Assembly (NCBI RefSeq): GCF_041287255.1
Contig: NZ_JBGGTX010000001.1
Location: forward strand, 62,001-126,000
DNA length: 64,000 nt
Source of the DNA: Tamlana flava
Lineage (GTDB): Bacteria > Bacteroidota > Bacteroidia > Flavobacteriales > Flavobacteriaceae
Reading direction: 5' to 3'
This document shows, piece after piece, positions 17,523 to 26,699 of this stretch. Below the pieces are notes generated by a model. That model saw only the letters and a list, made by a program, of their open reading frames with translations. It searched no databases and was not told the DNA's origin. Numbering within the stretch: position 1 is the stretch's first letter; each line of letters begins with the position of its first letter. The translations under genes were made by a program, and so were the position numbers.

Positions 17523-17530
17523 CAAATATA
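17523..17530 (-). promoter_or_regulatory. Probable fabG promoter -7 element
   Basis: The minus strand reads TATATTTG, a perfect TAnnTTTG, 48 bases before the fabG ATG. It lies just beyond the sucD terminator at 17553-17579, so position supports it. Confidence 0.55.
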
Positions 17531-17552
17531 GCAAATACCACTGGCATCAAAT

Positions 17553-17579
17553 AAAAAAACCTCACTAAATATTGTGAGG
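17553..17579 (-). terminator. Rho-independent terminator after sucD
   Basis: On the minus strand CCTCAC (17579-17574) and GTGAGG (17565-17560) form a 6-bp stem with an 8-base loop followed by seven T residues (17559-17553). It begins 22 bases after the sucD stop and separates sucD from fabG. Confidence 0.8.
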
Positions 17580-17601
17580 CTATAAGTCTTTAGAGGTTAT
17601 T

Positions 17602-18474
17602 TTATGCCAAAACTTCAGCTACTTTCTTACCTATTTCAGCAGGAGAATCCACAACATGTATGCCACAAGACCTCATGATTTTCTTTTTAGCTTGCGCGGT
17701 ATCATCGCTTCCGCCAACAATGGCTCCGGCATGGCCCATGGTTCGTCCTGCGGGTGCAGTTTCACCGGCAATAAAGCCTACAATAGGCTTTTTACTTCCG
17801 CTCGCTAAATACCAATTTGCAGCATCTGCCTCAAGCTGCCCACCAATTTCACCAATCATTACAACTGCTTCTGTTTCCGGGTCATTAATTAACAATTCCA
17901 CTGCTTGTTTTGTGGTAGTCCCTATAATTGGGTCACCACCTATTCCTATTGCCGTTGTAATTCCCAAACCTTGCTTCACTACTTGGTCTGCCGCTTCATA
18001 AGTTAATGTACCTGATTTAGACACAATACCTACTTTTCCCTTCTTGAAAACAAAACCAGGCATGATACCCACTTTAGCTTCTTCCGGGGTAATTACACCA
18101 GGACAATTAGGTCCGATTAACCTGCAATCTTTGTTTTTAATATAATTTGATGCCGCAATCATATCTGCCACAGGAATACCTTCAGTAATTGTAATAATTA
18201 CTTTGATTCCAGCATCGGCAGCTTCCATAATAGCATCGGCAGCAAATGCAGGTGGCACAAAAATAATTGTCGTATCTGCACCAACTTGCTCAACGGCTTC
18301 CAAAACTGTATTAAAAACAGGTTTATCTAAATGTGTTTGCCCTCCTTTTCCCGGGGTAACCCCACCAACAACATTTGTTCCGTATTCTATCATTTGGCTA
18401 GCGTGAAAAGTACCTTCACTACCTGTAAAACCTTGAACAATTATTTTGGAATCTTTATTTACTAAAACACTCAT
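17602..18474 (-). CDS. sucD: Succinate-CoA ligase, ADP-forming, alpha subunit
   Basis: SucD binds CoA and carries the phosphohistidine of succinyl-CoA synthetase in the TCA cycle. The 290 residues are of standard length. GFTGSEGTFHASQMIEYGT (about 15-33) forms the CoA-binding loop, GPNCPGVI is conserved, and GRTMGHAGAIVGGSDD holds the active-site histidine near residue 247. The beta subunit gene (sucC) is not in this window. An own promoter element (18511-18518) and a terminator bound it as a single-gene transcript, with possible read-through from the LpxD paralogue gene 84 bases upstream. Confidence 0.97.
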   Translation of the reverse strand: MSVLVNKDSKIIVQGFTGSEGTFHASQMIEYGTNVVGGVTPGKGGQTHLDKPVFNTVLEAVEQVGADTTIIFVPPAFAADAIMEAADAGIKVIITITEGIPVADMIAASNYIKNKDCRLIGPNCPGVITPEEAKVGIMPGFVFKKGKVGIVSKSGTLTYEAADQVVKQGLGITTAIGIGGDPIIGTTTKQAVELLINDPETEAVVMIGEIGGQLEADAANWYLASGSKKPIVGFIAGETAPAGRTMGHAGAIVGGSDDTAQAKKKIMRSCGIHVVDSPAEIGKKVAEVLA

Positions 18475-18510
18475 AAGTGATTATTTTGATGATTAATTTT
18501 TGATTTTAAG

Positions 18511-18518
18511 CAAAAGTA
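18511..18518 (-). promoter_or_regulatory. Candidate sucD promoter -7 element
   Basis: The minus strand reads TACTTTTG, a perfect TAnnTTTG, 36 bases before the sucD ATG and inside the 84-base gap after the LpxD paralogue gene. Confidence 0.5.
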
Positions 18519-18558
18519 ATTTTTTGCATATAAACTTTAAAGCAAAAATGACTTTTAT

Positions 18559-19506
18559 TTAAACGTTATTATCTTGGTTTTTTAATTTTTCAAGAATTTC
18601 TGGTATTTTTTTAATTGACGCGATTTCCTTGTATTTTGAACGGAAGTCATCCGCAGGAATACCAAAATAACTTTTTCCTCCTTCCAATGATTTACTAACC
18701 CCAGCTTTTGCAGAAATCACGGCTTTTTTTCCAATAGTTATCCCACTGGTAATACCCACTTGGCCCCATATAGTTACTTCGTCTTCAATAACCACACATC
18801 CTGCAATACCAACTTGAGAGGCAATCAAACATTTTTTCCCAATAACAGTATCATGACCCACTTGAACTTGGTTGTCTATTTTTGAACCTTCGCAGATTCT
18901 AGTATCTGCAGTAACACCCCTGTCAATAGTGCAAGATGCACCAATATCAACATGGTTTTCAACAACTACACGCCCACAAGATTGTAATCTATCATATCCT
19001 TCTGGTCTATTTTTGTAATAAAATGCATTTGCCCCCAAAACCGAACCCGAATGAATGGTAACATTATCTCCTAAAATAGTATCATCATAAAGACTTACGT
19101 TGGAATGAATGATACAATTATCACCGATAACTACATTGTTACCAATGAAACAATTTGGCTGAATAACTGTGTTTTTTCCAATTTTAGCAGTCTGCGAAAT
19201 AGCCGAGTTAGAAGCACTAAAAGGCTTAAAATGATTGGTGAGCTTGTTGAAATCCCTGAACGGGTCATCACTAATTAAAAGCGCTTTTCCTTCTGGACAA
19301 TCAACCTCTTTGTTAATTAAAACAATAGTAGCCGCAGATTCCAAAGCCTTTCCGTAATATTTAGGATGGTCAACAAAAACAATATCTCCCGGTTCAACCA
19401 CATGAATTTCATTCATACCTAAAACAGGAAAATCATCGCCGCCAACAAACTTACAATCTATTAAGTTTGCAATCTGTTTTAATGTATGTGGAACTGGAAA
19501 TTTCAA
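18559..19506 (-). CDS. LpxD-like left-handed beta-helix acyltransferase paralogue
   Basis: This 315-residue protein resembles LpxD: an N-terminal uridine-binding-like domain (about 1-95) followed by hexapeptide repeats (about 100-265) of a left-handed beta-helix. It keeps the catalytic histidine region (QVQVGHDTVIG, about residue 219), but at the place of LpxD's second conserved histidine, where the bona fide lpxD of this window reads VGIAGHMTIG, it has VGITSGITIG. It is 3 bases after efp in the lpx operon. It may acylate another sugar nucleotide, or be a second LpxD with altered activity. Confidence 0.82.
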   Translation of the reverse strand: MKFPVPHTLKQIANLIDCKFVGGDDFPVLGMNEIHVVEPGDIVFVDHPKYYGKALESAATIVLINKEVDCPEGKALLISDDPFRDFNKLTNHFKPFSASNSAISQTAKIGKNTVIQPNCFIGNNVVIGDNCIIHSNVSLYDDTILGDNVTIHSGSVLGANAFYYKNRPEGYDRLQSCGRVVVENHVDIGASCTIDRGVTADTRICEGSKIDNQVQVGHDTVIGKKCLIASQVGIAGCVVIEDEVTIWGQVGITSGITIGKKAVISAKAGVSKSLEGGKSYFGIPADDFRSKYKEIASIKKIPEILEKLKNQDNNV

Positions 19507-19509
19507 AAA

Positions 19510-20076
19510 CTATTCCTTAACGCGCTCTTTGTAAGTGCCTTTTTCAGTTTCAATTTTAATTTTATCACCTTCGTTGATAAAAAGCGGAACATTAACCTCT
19601 GCTCCTGTTTCAACTGTTGCCGGTTTTGTAGCATTTGTAGCGGTATTACCTTTTACTCCCGGTTCAGTGTGAGTCACTTCTAAAATTACGCTAGCAGGCA
19701 TTTCAACCGACAATGGTAGGTTGTCTTCCGTGTTAATCAAAACAGTAACGACTTCTCCTTCCTTCATTAAATCAGGTCTATCCAAAGCGGCTTCAGTTAA
19801 CCTTATTTGCGTATAGTCCGCCTCATTCATAAAATGATAGAATTCTCCATCATTGTATAAATACTGAAACTTGTGGGTTTCCACGCGTACATCCTCTAAT
19901 TTATGCCCTGCTGAAAATGTATTGTCTATAACCTTTCCGTTGGTAACGCTTTTTAATTTTGTTCTTACAAATGCTGGTCCTTTACCAGGTTTTACATGTA
20001 AAAACTCTATGATTTTGTAGATATCGTTGTTGTACCTGATGCACAATCCGTTTCTAATATCTGATGTTGTTGCCAT
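19510..20076 (-). CDS. efp: Translation elongation factor P
   Basis: EF-P relieves ribosome stalling at polyproline. The 188 residues form the usual three domains: KOW-like N-domain with the tip lysine in HVKPGKGPAFVRTK (residue 32), a central OB domain, and a C-terminal OB domain ending GTYKERVKE. It is placed between lpxA (4 bases upstream) and the LpxD paralogue (3 bases downstream), a common flavobacterial arrangement, and should be co-transcribed with them. Confidence 0.97.
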   Translation of the reverse strand: MATTSDIRNGLCIRYNNDIYKIIEFLHVKPGKGPAFVRTKLKSVTNGKVIDNTFSAGHKLEDVRVETHKFQYLYNDGEFYHFMNEADYTQIRLTEAALDRPDLMKEGEVVTVLINTEDNLPLSVEMPASVILEVTHTEPGVKGNTATNATKPATVETGAEVNVPLFINEGDKIKIETEKGTYKERVKE

Positions 20077-20080
20077 TTAT

Positions 20081-20866
20081 TTAGTTTGATTTAAAATATC
20101 CTTTCATGATACCACGGTGCGAATTTTTTATGAATTGAAGAATTTCATCGCGCTCTGGAGTGGCTTCCATTTCAGCTTCTATAATTTCTGAAGCCTGAGT
20201 GTTATTGTAATTTTTTTGGTAGAGAATTCTGTAAATGTTTTGGATTTCCCTGATTTTTTCGGTTGTAAACCCTCTTCTTCTTAAACCAACTGAATTGATT
20301 CCAACATAAGACAATGGCTCCCTAGCTGCCTTTACGAATGGAGGAACATCTTTCCTAACCAAAGACCCACCCGTAACAAAGGCATGGTTTCCAACAGACA
20401 CAAACTGATGGACGGCGGTCATTCCCGCTAAAACTACATAATCTCCTATGGTGATGTGTCCGGCCAAAGTGCTGTTATTTGAAAAAATACAATTATCGCC
20501 AACAATGCAATCGTGTGCAATATGGCAATATGCCATGATAAGGCAATTATTCCCAACCACCGTTTTCATTCTATCTGCTGTGCCCCTATTAATCGTAACG
20601 CATTCGCGAATAGTTACATTATCTCCAATTTCAACCGTAGTTTCCTCATCATTGTATTTCAAATCTTGAGGAACCGCTGAAATAACAGAGCCGGGGAAAA
20701 TATTGCAGTTTTTACCAATACGCGCGCCCTCCATTATAGTAACATTGCTTCCTATCCAAGTGCCTTCACCTATTTTAACATTGTTATGTATAGTCGCAAA
20801 TGGTTCTATAACCACATTTTTTGCAATTTTTGCACCGGGGTGTACATATGCTAAGGGTTGGTTCAT
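20081..20866 (-). CDS. lpxA: UDP-N-acetylglucosamine acyltransferase
   Basis: LpxA adds a 3-hydroxyacyl chain to UDP-GlcNAc, the first step of lipid A synthesis. The 261 residues start with hexapeptide repeats (about 1-180); the catalytic histidine lies in YCHIAHDCIVG (about residue 118-121), with GGSLVRKDVPPFVKAARE and SYVGINSVGLRRRGF closing the helix as in the family. It begins 2 bases after the lpxC-fabZ stop. Confidence 0.97.
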   Translation of the reverse strand: MNQPLAYVHPGAKIAKNVVIEPFATIHNNVKIGEGTWIGSNVTIMEGARIGKNCNIFPGSVISAVPQDLKYNDEETTVEIGDNVTIRECVTINRGTADRMKTVVGNNCLIMAYCHIAHDCIVGDNCIFSNNSTLAGHITIGDYVVLAGMTAVHQFVSVGNHAFVTGGSLVRKDVPPFVKAAREPLSYVGINSVGLRRRGFTTEKIREIQNIYRILYQKNYNNTQASEIIEAEMEATPERDEILQFIKNSHRGIMKGYFKSN

Positions 20867-20868
20867 AA

Positions 20869-22275
20869 TTATTTAACTTTTGAAATTTGTGCCATTAGTT
20901 CAGCTTCTGCACAAAGTTTTCCGTTGGAATATGCATAACCTTGCATATGGCAAATACCACGACGGATAGGTGTTATTAAGGTGCAGTTGAAAATTAGCGT
21001 GTCACCAGGCATCACTTTTTGCTTAAACTTAACATTGTCCATTTTCATGAAAAACGTCAAGTAGTTTTCTGGATCAGGAACGGTGTTCAACACTAAAATA
21101 CCACCGGTTTGCGCCATGGCTTCTACAATTAACACCCCGGGCATAACAGGAGCGCCAGGAAAATGACCTTTGAAGAACTCTTCGTTCATCGTAACATTTT
21201 TGGTGGCGATAACATGCTTGTCTGAAAGTTCAAAAACCTTATCAATCAACAAAAATGGTTGTCTATGCGGTAACATAGCCATGATTTGGGTAACATCCAT
21301 TAACGGAGGCTGATTTAAATCTATGCTAGGAACGTTATTACGACGCTCATTCTTAATTATTTTAGACAGCTTTTTGGCAAATTGTGTGTTAACAAAGTGA
21401 CCAGGTTTATTCGCAATAATTTTTCCGCGAATTCTAGTGCCAACCAATGCCAAATCTCCTAAAACATCAAGCAATTTATGTCTGGCTGCCTCATTAGGGT
21501 AATGTAGCGTTAAATTATCTAAAATACCATTTGGTTTTACTGCAATTTTGTCTTTTTTGAATGCAACCCGCAACTTTTCCATGGTTTTAGGCGACAATTC
21601 TTTATCAACATAAACGATGGCATTGTTCAAATCACCTCCTTTAATCAAGCCATTCTCCAATAGCATTTCAATTTCATGTAAAAAACTAAATGTTCTAGAG
21701 TCAGCTATATCTTTTTTAAAATCAGAAATTTGATTTAAAGTTGCATTTTGGGTACCCAAAACCTTTGTGCCAAAATCAACCATTGTTGTAATTTGGTATT
21801 CTTTGGCTGGCATAACTAAAATTTCACTTCCTGATTCTTCATCTACATACGATACAATATCCGTAATCTCAAATTCTTCTCTGTAAGCATCCAATTCTTC
21901 AACACCCGCCTTTTCAATAGCTTCAACAAAAAATTTGGAAGACCCATCCATAATTGGCGGTTCTGACGCGTTGAGCTCAATGATGGCATTATCTATATCC
22001 ATTCCTACCAATGCCGCCAAAACATGCTCTGAAGTTTGTATGGTCACGCCATTTTTTTCCAAACATGTACCACGCTGTGTGTTGGTTACATAATTTGCAT
22101 CTGCCTCAATTAATGGCTCGCCCTCTAAATCAACTCGTTTAAATGCCATCCCGGAGTTTGCTTCGGCAGGTTTAAAGGTTAGGGTTACATTTTTACCCGT
22201 ATGCAATCCAACTCCTGTTAAAGAAATTTCCTTTTTAATGGTTTTTTGCTTGATTTCAGTATTAACTATTCCCAT
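20869..22275 (-). CDS. lpxC/fabZ: Fused UDP-3-O-acyl-GlcNAc deacetylase and 3-hydroxyacyl-ACP dehydratase
   Basis: The N-terminal LpxC domain (about 1-310) is the zinc deacetylase that commits to lipid A synthesis; SEHVLAALVGM (zinc His), LTLHYPNEAARHKLLDVLGDLALVG (split here by position, zinc His/Asp) and HVN are visible. The C-terminal FabZ domain (about 320-468) has HRQPFLLIDKV and GHFPGAPVMPGVLIVEAMAQ, with the catalytic His and Glu. Fusion of the two is standard in Bacteroidota and ties lipid A to fatty acid supply. It overlaps the lpxD 3' end by 10 bases. Confidence 0.97.
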   Translation of the reverse strand: MGIVNTEIKQKTIKKEISLTGVGLHTGKNVTLTFKPAEANSGMAFKRVDLEGEPLIEADANYVTNTQRGTCLEKNGVTIQTSEHVLAALVGMDIDNAIIELNASEPPIMDGSSKFFVEAIEKAGVEELDAYREEFEITDIVSYVDEESGSEILVMPAKEYQITTMVDFGTKVLGTQNATLNQISDFKKDIADSRTFSFLHEIEMLLENGLIKGGDLNNAIVYVDKELSPKTMEKLRVAFKKDKIAVKPNGILDNLTLHYPNEAARHKLLDVLGDLALVGTRIRGKIIANKPGHFVNTQFAKKLSKIIKNERRNNVPSIDLNQPPLMDVTQIMAMLPHRQPFLLIDKVFELSDKHVIATKNVTMNEEFFKGHFPGAPVMPGVLIVEAMAQTGGILVLNTVPDPENYLTFFMKMDNVKFKQKVMPGDTLIFNCTLITPIRRGICHMQGYAYSNGKLCAEAELMAQISKVK

Positions 22276-23288
22276 TTATTTTTTTCTAATTCATTTATGT
22301 TTTTTACAATCGTTGGCAAGTTTTTAAAATGAACGTAAGCTTTGTTATAGTCACTTAATTTTATTGCGGGTGACCCTTGAAGCACTTCGTTATCTTTGAT
22401 ATTCCTTGTTATACCAGACTGTGCTTGAATCCGTACATTATTTCCTATGGTCATGTGCCCGGCTATACCAACCTGCCCCCCGATTTGGCAATTCTGGCCT
22501 ATTTTGGTAGATCCAGCTATACCTGTTTGAGCCGCAATGACCGTATTGTTTCCAATTTCAACATTGTGCGCTATTTGAATTTGGTTGTCCAGTTTTACAC
22601 CTGACCGAATTATCGTAGAGCCCAAAGTAGCCCTGTCAATGGTTGTAGTGGCGCCTATGTCAACAAAATCCTCTATAATTACATTTCCTGTTTGTGGTAT
22701 TTTACTATAGCTGCCATCTTCATTTGGAGCAAAACCAAACCCGTCAGCACCTATAATTGCCCCAGAGTTGATGACGCAATTTTTCCCAATAATAGTTTCA
22801 GAATAAATTTTCACACCAGAAAAAATTATAGTGTTGTCATCAATTACTGAATTATCTCCAATAAATGTGTTCGGAAATATCTTGACGTTATCGCCCATTA
22901 TCACATTTTCGCCTATGTAGCTGAATGCTCCTATGTAAATATTTTCGCCATATTTAGATGAGTCAGGTATAAATGAAGGCTGTTCAATGCCCACTTTATT
23001 GAGCTTTACTGAGTTATAATATTCCAGGATTTTTGAAAACGCTAAATAAGCGTCATCAACCTTTATCAAGGTAGTTTTTAAACTATTTTCAGGATTAAAT
23101 GTTCTATTTACAATAGTAATAGATGCCCTTGTTTTATATATATACGGCGTATATTTAGGATTGGCCAAAAACGTTAAAGCGCCTTCAAAGCCCTCCTCTA
23201 TTTTAGCAAGTTTAGAAACTTCAACATCGGGATTTCCAACTACATCACCTTCTAAAATTCCCGCTATTTGTTGGGCCGTAAATTTCAC
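22266..23288 (-). CDS. lpxD: UDP-3-O-acylglucosamine N-acyltransferase
   Basis: LpxD transfers the second 3-hydroxyacyl chain to the glucosamine nitrogen in lipid A synthesis. The 340 residues have the N-terminal uridine-binding domain, a hexapeptide beta-helix (about 110-310), the catalytic histidine in QIQIAHNVEIG and the second conserved histidine in VGIAGHMTIG. It is the first gene of the lpx operon, with a -7 element at 23323-23330. Confidence 0.97.
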   Translation of the reverse strand: MKFTAQQIAGILEGDVVGNPDVEVSKLAKIEEGFEGALTFLANPKYTPYIYKTRASITIVNRTFNPENSLKTTLIKVDDAYLAFSKILEYYNSVKLNKVGIEQPSFIPDSSKYGENIYIGAFSYIGENVIMGDNVKIFPNTFIGDNSVIDDNTIIFSGVKIYSETIIGKNCVINSGAIIGADGFGFAPNEDGSYSKIPQTGNVIIEDFVDIGATTTIDRATLGSTIIRSGVKLDNQIQIAHNVEIGNNTVIAAQTGIAGSTKIGQNCQIGGQVGIAGHMTIGNNVRIQAQSGITRNIKDNEVLQGSPAIKLSDYNKAYVHFKNLPTIVKNINELEKNKWE

Positions 23289-23322
23289 ACTTAAAAAGTT
23301 AGATAATTTTTGTTTGAATACG

Positions 23323-23330
23323 CAAAAATA
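23323..23330 (-). promoter_or_regulatory. Candidate lpxD operon promoter -7 element
   Basis: The minus strand reads TATTTTTG, a TAnnTTTG match, 34 bases before the lpxD ATG and between the HD gene stop and lpxD. Confidence 0.5.
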
Positions 23331-23341
23331 GGAAAAATGTG

Positions 23342-24562
23342 CTAAAGTTTACATTTAGGGTAACATATATAATATTTCGTCACTCGTTTTGATAAGGCCT
23401 TAAGATTTAATTGATCGGATGCCTTAACAATATCCTCAATTTTACCAGATTTATGCAAAATGTTTATTCCCTTATGTTTTAATTGATAAGCTTGGTTTGA
23501 AATACTGCCCGTGAAGACAAAATAACTTGCTTCATCTGGGGTAATTTTATATTCATGAACAAATGAGTCAAAATGCTTTTGAAGACTTTCGCTTTTAATT
23601 TTCTTTTTCTTCATCTTAATCTTAAGCAAATTCCTGTTGATTATCATTTCACATAAATTACTTAACACAAAATCGTCATTGAACCGCCAATGCTTCATTG
23701 CAGAAATAATATCATAATCATCTAAACGCGAAAAAACATCTAAAGTTTCATGGTCAAAATTCTCAAAAGACACTTTATGGTCTAGAAAATGCATTAGCGC
23801 ATTACTACCCTGTAATTTTTTACCGGATTCATGCAATTCTTTGGCTCTTTTTAAAACCCTAATAAGTAGTTGTTCGGCGACCAAACCCGTTTTATGCAAG
23901 TAAACCTGCCAATACATTAAACGCCTTGCTACAATAAATTTTTCGACACTGTAAATGCCTTTTTCCTCAATGACCAATTCATCGTTAACCACGTTCAACA
24001 TGGTAATCAAACGTTCGCTGTTAATATTCCCTTCGGCAACACCGGTATAAAAACTATCTCGCTTTAAATAGTCTGCCCTGTCCATATCGAGTTGTCCAGA
24101 AATAAGCTGACACATGAATTTTTTCGAGTATTCACCTTTAAAAATTTGAATGGCAAGCGTTAAACTTCCGTTAAATTCTTCGTTTAAACGCTCCATAAAA
24201 AGTAGTGAAATTTCTTCATGAGAAACATTATCTACTATGCTGTGCTCCATGGCATGAGAAAACGGACCATGGCCGATATCATGCAATAAAATGGCAACAT
24301 AAAGCGCCGTTTCTTCATCCTTAGAAATCGTAACCCCTTTAAAACGAAGTACATTAACGGCCTGCTGCATTAAATGCACGCAACCAATGGCATGATGAAA
24401 TCTGGTATGATGTGCACCAGGGTAAACCAAATAAGACATGCCCATTTGGGTAATTCTACGTAGACGCTGAAAATATTTATGCTGGATTAAATCGAAAATT
24501 ATCGAATTTGGAATAGTAATAAATCCGTAAATTGGGTCGTTTAATATTTTAAGTTTGTTCAA
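23342..24562 (-). CDS. HD-domain hydrolase (dNTPase/SAMHD1-like)
   Basis: The 406-residue protein has the HD metal-binding pattern H...HD...D: HTRFHHAIGCVHLM (about residues 51-64), LLHDIGHGPFSHAMEH (about 93-108), and LDMDRADYLKRD (about 157-168). This layout is that of dGTPase/SAMHD1-like phosphohydrolases, which split dNTPs or related nucleotides. Substrate is not readable from sequence. It precedes lpxD in many flavobacteria, is divergent from porX, and has its own -7 element. Confidence 0.88.
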   Translation of the reverse strand: MNKLKILNDPIYGFITIPNSIIFDLIQHKYFQRLRRITQMGMSYLVYPGAHHTRFHHAIGCVHLMQQAVNVLRFKGVTISKDEETALYVAILLHDIGHGPFSHAMEHSIVDNVSHEEISLLFMERLNEEFNGSLTLAIQIFKGEYSKKFMCQLISGQLDMDRADYLKRDSFYTGVAEGNINSERLITMLNVVNDELVIEEKGIYSVEKFIVARRLMYWQVYLHKTGLVAEQLLIRVLKRAKELHESGKKLQGSNALMHFLDHKVSFENFDHETLDVFSRLDDYDIISAMKHWRFNDDFVLSNLCEMIINRNLLKIKMKKKKIKSESLQKHFDSFVHEYKITPDEASYFVFTGSISNQAYQLKHKGINILHKSGKIEDIVKASDQLNLKALSKRVTKYYICYPKCKL

Positions 24563-24589
24563 GTTTTAACTTTTTATATTAAGTACTTG

Positions 24590-24597
24590 CAAATATA
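24590..24597 (-). promoter_or_regulatory. Probable promoter -7 element of the HD gene
   Basis: The minus strand reads TATATTTG, a perfect TAnnTTTG, 27 bases before the ATG of the HD-domain gene in the short divergent spacer with porX. Confidence 0.55.
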
Positions 24598-24659
24598 ACC
24601 ATATGTGCCATATAGGGGCATTTAAAAGAACTGTTTTCCACATAAAAAAGACTATTGAT

Positions 24660-26204
24660 ATGATAAAAATACTTTGGGTTGATGATGAAATTGATTTATT
24701 AAAACCACATATTTTATTCCTTGAGAAAAAAAACTACGCCGTTACCACATGTCAAAGTGGCTCTGAGGCTATTGATGTTTTGGATGATGAAAACTTTGAT
24801 ATTGTTTTTTTGGATGAAAACATGCCCGGTCTTACAGGGCTTGAAACACTGAATGAAATAAAAGAAAGGAAAGACAATCTTCCTGTGGTGATGATTACCA
24901 AAAGTGAGGAAGAATATATCATGGAAGAAGCCATTGGTAATAAAATTGCTGATTATTTGATTAAACCTGTCAACCCGAACCAAATTTTATTGAGCCTAAA
25001 AAAGAATTTGGACAATTCCAGATTGGTTTCAGAAAAAACAACCTCGAACTACCAACAAGAATTTAGAAAAATTGCTATGGATTTGGCCATGGTAAATAGT
25101 TACGAAGAATGGGTTAACTTATATCAAAAACTGATTTATTGGGAAATTCAATTGGAAGATATTGAAGATGCCAGTATGTTTGAAATCCTTGAATCGCAAA
25201 AGGTTGAGGCCAATATTCAATTTGGAAAATTTATTGAAAAAAACTACGCGGATTGGTTTAGCAGAAATGCTGCCCCCATTATGTCGCATACCCTTTTTAA
25301 AGAAAAAATTGTTCCCGAAATAAGTAAAGATCAACCTACGGTCTTGGTCGTTATTGATAATCTTCGCTACGACCAATGGAAAGTTTTTGAACCTATTGTG
25401 AACAATTACTTTAAAAAAAATAAAGAAGAAGCGTTTTTCAGTATTCTACCAACGGCAACACAATATGCAAGAAATGCCATTTTTTCTGGCTTAATGCCCA
25501 GTGAAATGGAAAAATTGTTTCCTCAATATTGGAAAAATGATACCGATGAAGGTGGTAAAAATCTGCATGAAGCCGAATTTCTAGAAACCCAAATAAAACG
25601 ACTCGGCTTAACGCATTTGGAATATGAATACCATAAAATCACAAATTTAAAAACCGGAAAAAAGCTTGTAGAGAATTTCAATTCATTGAAAAAGAACGAT
25701 TTAAGCGTAATAGTTTATAATTTTGTTGATATGCTTTCGCATGCCAAGACAGAAATGGAAGTGGTGAAAGAATTAGCGTCAAACGATAAAGCGTACAGGT
25801 CATTAACCCTTAGCTGGTTTAAAAACTCGCCTTTGCTTGAAATGATACAGCAAGCACAACGGTTGGGCTTCAAGTTGATTTTAACCACAGACCATGGCAC
25901 TATAAACGTTAAAAACCCTTCTAAAGTTATTGGCGATCGCGACACAAGCCTTAATTTAAGATATAAAACTGGAAGAAGCCTTACATACGACAATAAAGAT
26001 GTTTTAGTGGCTAAAGACCCCAAAGAACTTCATTTGCCCAGCATAAACATGAGTAGTTCTTACATTTTTGCTAAAAGCGATTTGTTTTTTGCATATCCGA
26101 ACAATTATAATCATTATGTTAGTTATTACAGAAATACATACCAACACGGCGGTGTTTCTCTTGAAGAAATGATTATTCCATTTGTAGTTTTGAGTCCAAA
26201 ATAA
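24660..26204 (+). CDS. porX: T9SS response regulator PorX (receiver plus PglZ domain)
   Basis: I place the start at the ATG at 24660 (MIKILWVDDEIDLL), because the 19 residues further upstream are not receiver-like. Residues 1-120 form a CheY-type receiver with acidic pocket VDDE and phosphoacceptor Asp52 in VFLDENMPG. Residues about 200-514 are a PglZ domain of the alkaline-phosphatase superfamily, with metal-site stretches VVIDNLRYDQW, LTTDHGT and YQHGGVSLEEMIIP. In Porphyromonas PorX with the kinase PorY controls type IX secretion genes, and the PglZ part was reported to cleave oligonucleotides. There is no sensor kinase gene next to it here. The next gene is tsaE. Confidence 0.93.
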   Translation: MIKILWVDDEIDLLKPHILFLEKKNYAVTTCQSGSEAIDVLDDENFDIVFLDENMPGLTGLETLNEIKERKDNLPVVMITKSEEEYIMEEAIGNKIADYLIKPVNPNQILLSLKKNLDNSRLVSEKTTSNYQQEFRKIAMDLAMVNSYEEWVNLYQKLIYWEIQLEDIEDASMFEILESQKVEANIQFGKFIEKNYADWFSRNAAPIMSHTLFKEKIVPEISKDQPTVLVVIDNLRYDQWKVFEPIVNNYFKKNKEEAFFSILPTATQYARNAIFSGLMPSEMEKLFPQYWKNDTDEGGKNLHEAEFLETQIKRLGLTHLEYEYHKITNLKTGKKLVENFNSLKKNDLSVIVYNFVDMLSHAKTEMEVVKELASNDKAYRSLTLSWFKNSPLLEMIQQAQRLGFKLILTTDHGTINVKNPSKVIGDRDTSLNLRYKTGRSLTYDNKDVLVAKDPKELHLPSINMSSSYIFAKSDLFFAYPNNYNHYVSYYRNTYQHGGVSLEEMIIPFVVLSPK

Positions 26205-26294
26205 TCCACAAAAAGCAAATAAACCCGATGAAATGCTTAAATTCCTAGGATTTTAGGAATATAATCACTATTATTGCCATAAATTTTATGAACA

Positions 26295-26699
26295 TTGAAA
26301 ATATCCTATGACCTGGATGAGGTTGAGCTTGTTGCTAAACAGCTTATTAAAAACTCTAGAACCAGAACTTTATTATTTTATGGGGACATGGGTGTGGGCA
26401 AAACCACATTAATTAAGGCCATAGTTAAAGTTTTGGGAAGTAATGATGAAGCCAGCAGCCCTACCTTTTCAATTGTGAATGAGTATAAGTTAAATGATGG
26501 TAAAATTTATCATTTTGATTTATATAGAATTAAAGACTTAGAAGAAGCCTACAATTTTGGAATCGAAGATTACTTAGATTCCGATTGTTGGAAATTGATT
26601 GAATGGCCTGAAAAAATAGAACCCATTTTAGGCAATGATTTTGACGAAATAAAATTAAAATCTGCCATTAAAAACAGGAGGATTTTAAGTCTAGTTTAA
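26295..26699 (+). CDS. tsaE: tRNA N6-threonylcarbamoyladenosine ATPase
   Basis: TsaE is the small ATPase needed for t6A37 modification with TsaB, TsaC and TsaD. The 134 residues have Walker A GDMGVGKTTL (about residues 30-39), SSPTFSIVNEY and HFDLYRIKDLEEAYNFG as usual. The frame begins with TTG at 26295; an in-frame TGA at 26289 excludes an earlier start and no ATG fits before the P-loop, so a TTG start is most likely. The ATG at 26288 is in another frame and stops after seven codons. Confidence 0.93.
   Translation: MKISYDLDEVELVAKQLIKNSRTRTLLFYGDMGVGKTTLIKAIVKVLGSNDEASSPTFSIVNEYKLNDGKIYHFDLYRIKDLEEAYNFGIEDYLDSDCWKLIEWPEKIEPILGNDFDEIKLKSAIKNRRILSLV

Noticed and set aside
24603..24659. Upstream extension of PorX by 19 residues
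   Set aside because: The receiver domain begins at the ATG at 24660, and the extension (MCHIGAFKRTVFHIKK) is unlike any receiver start.
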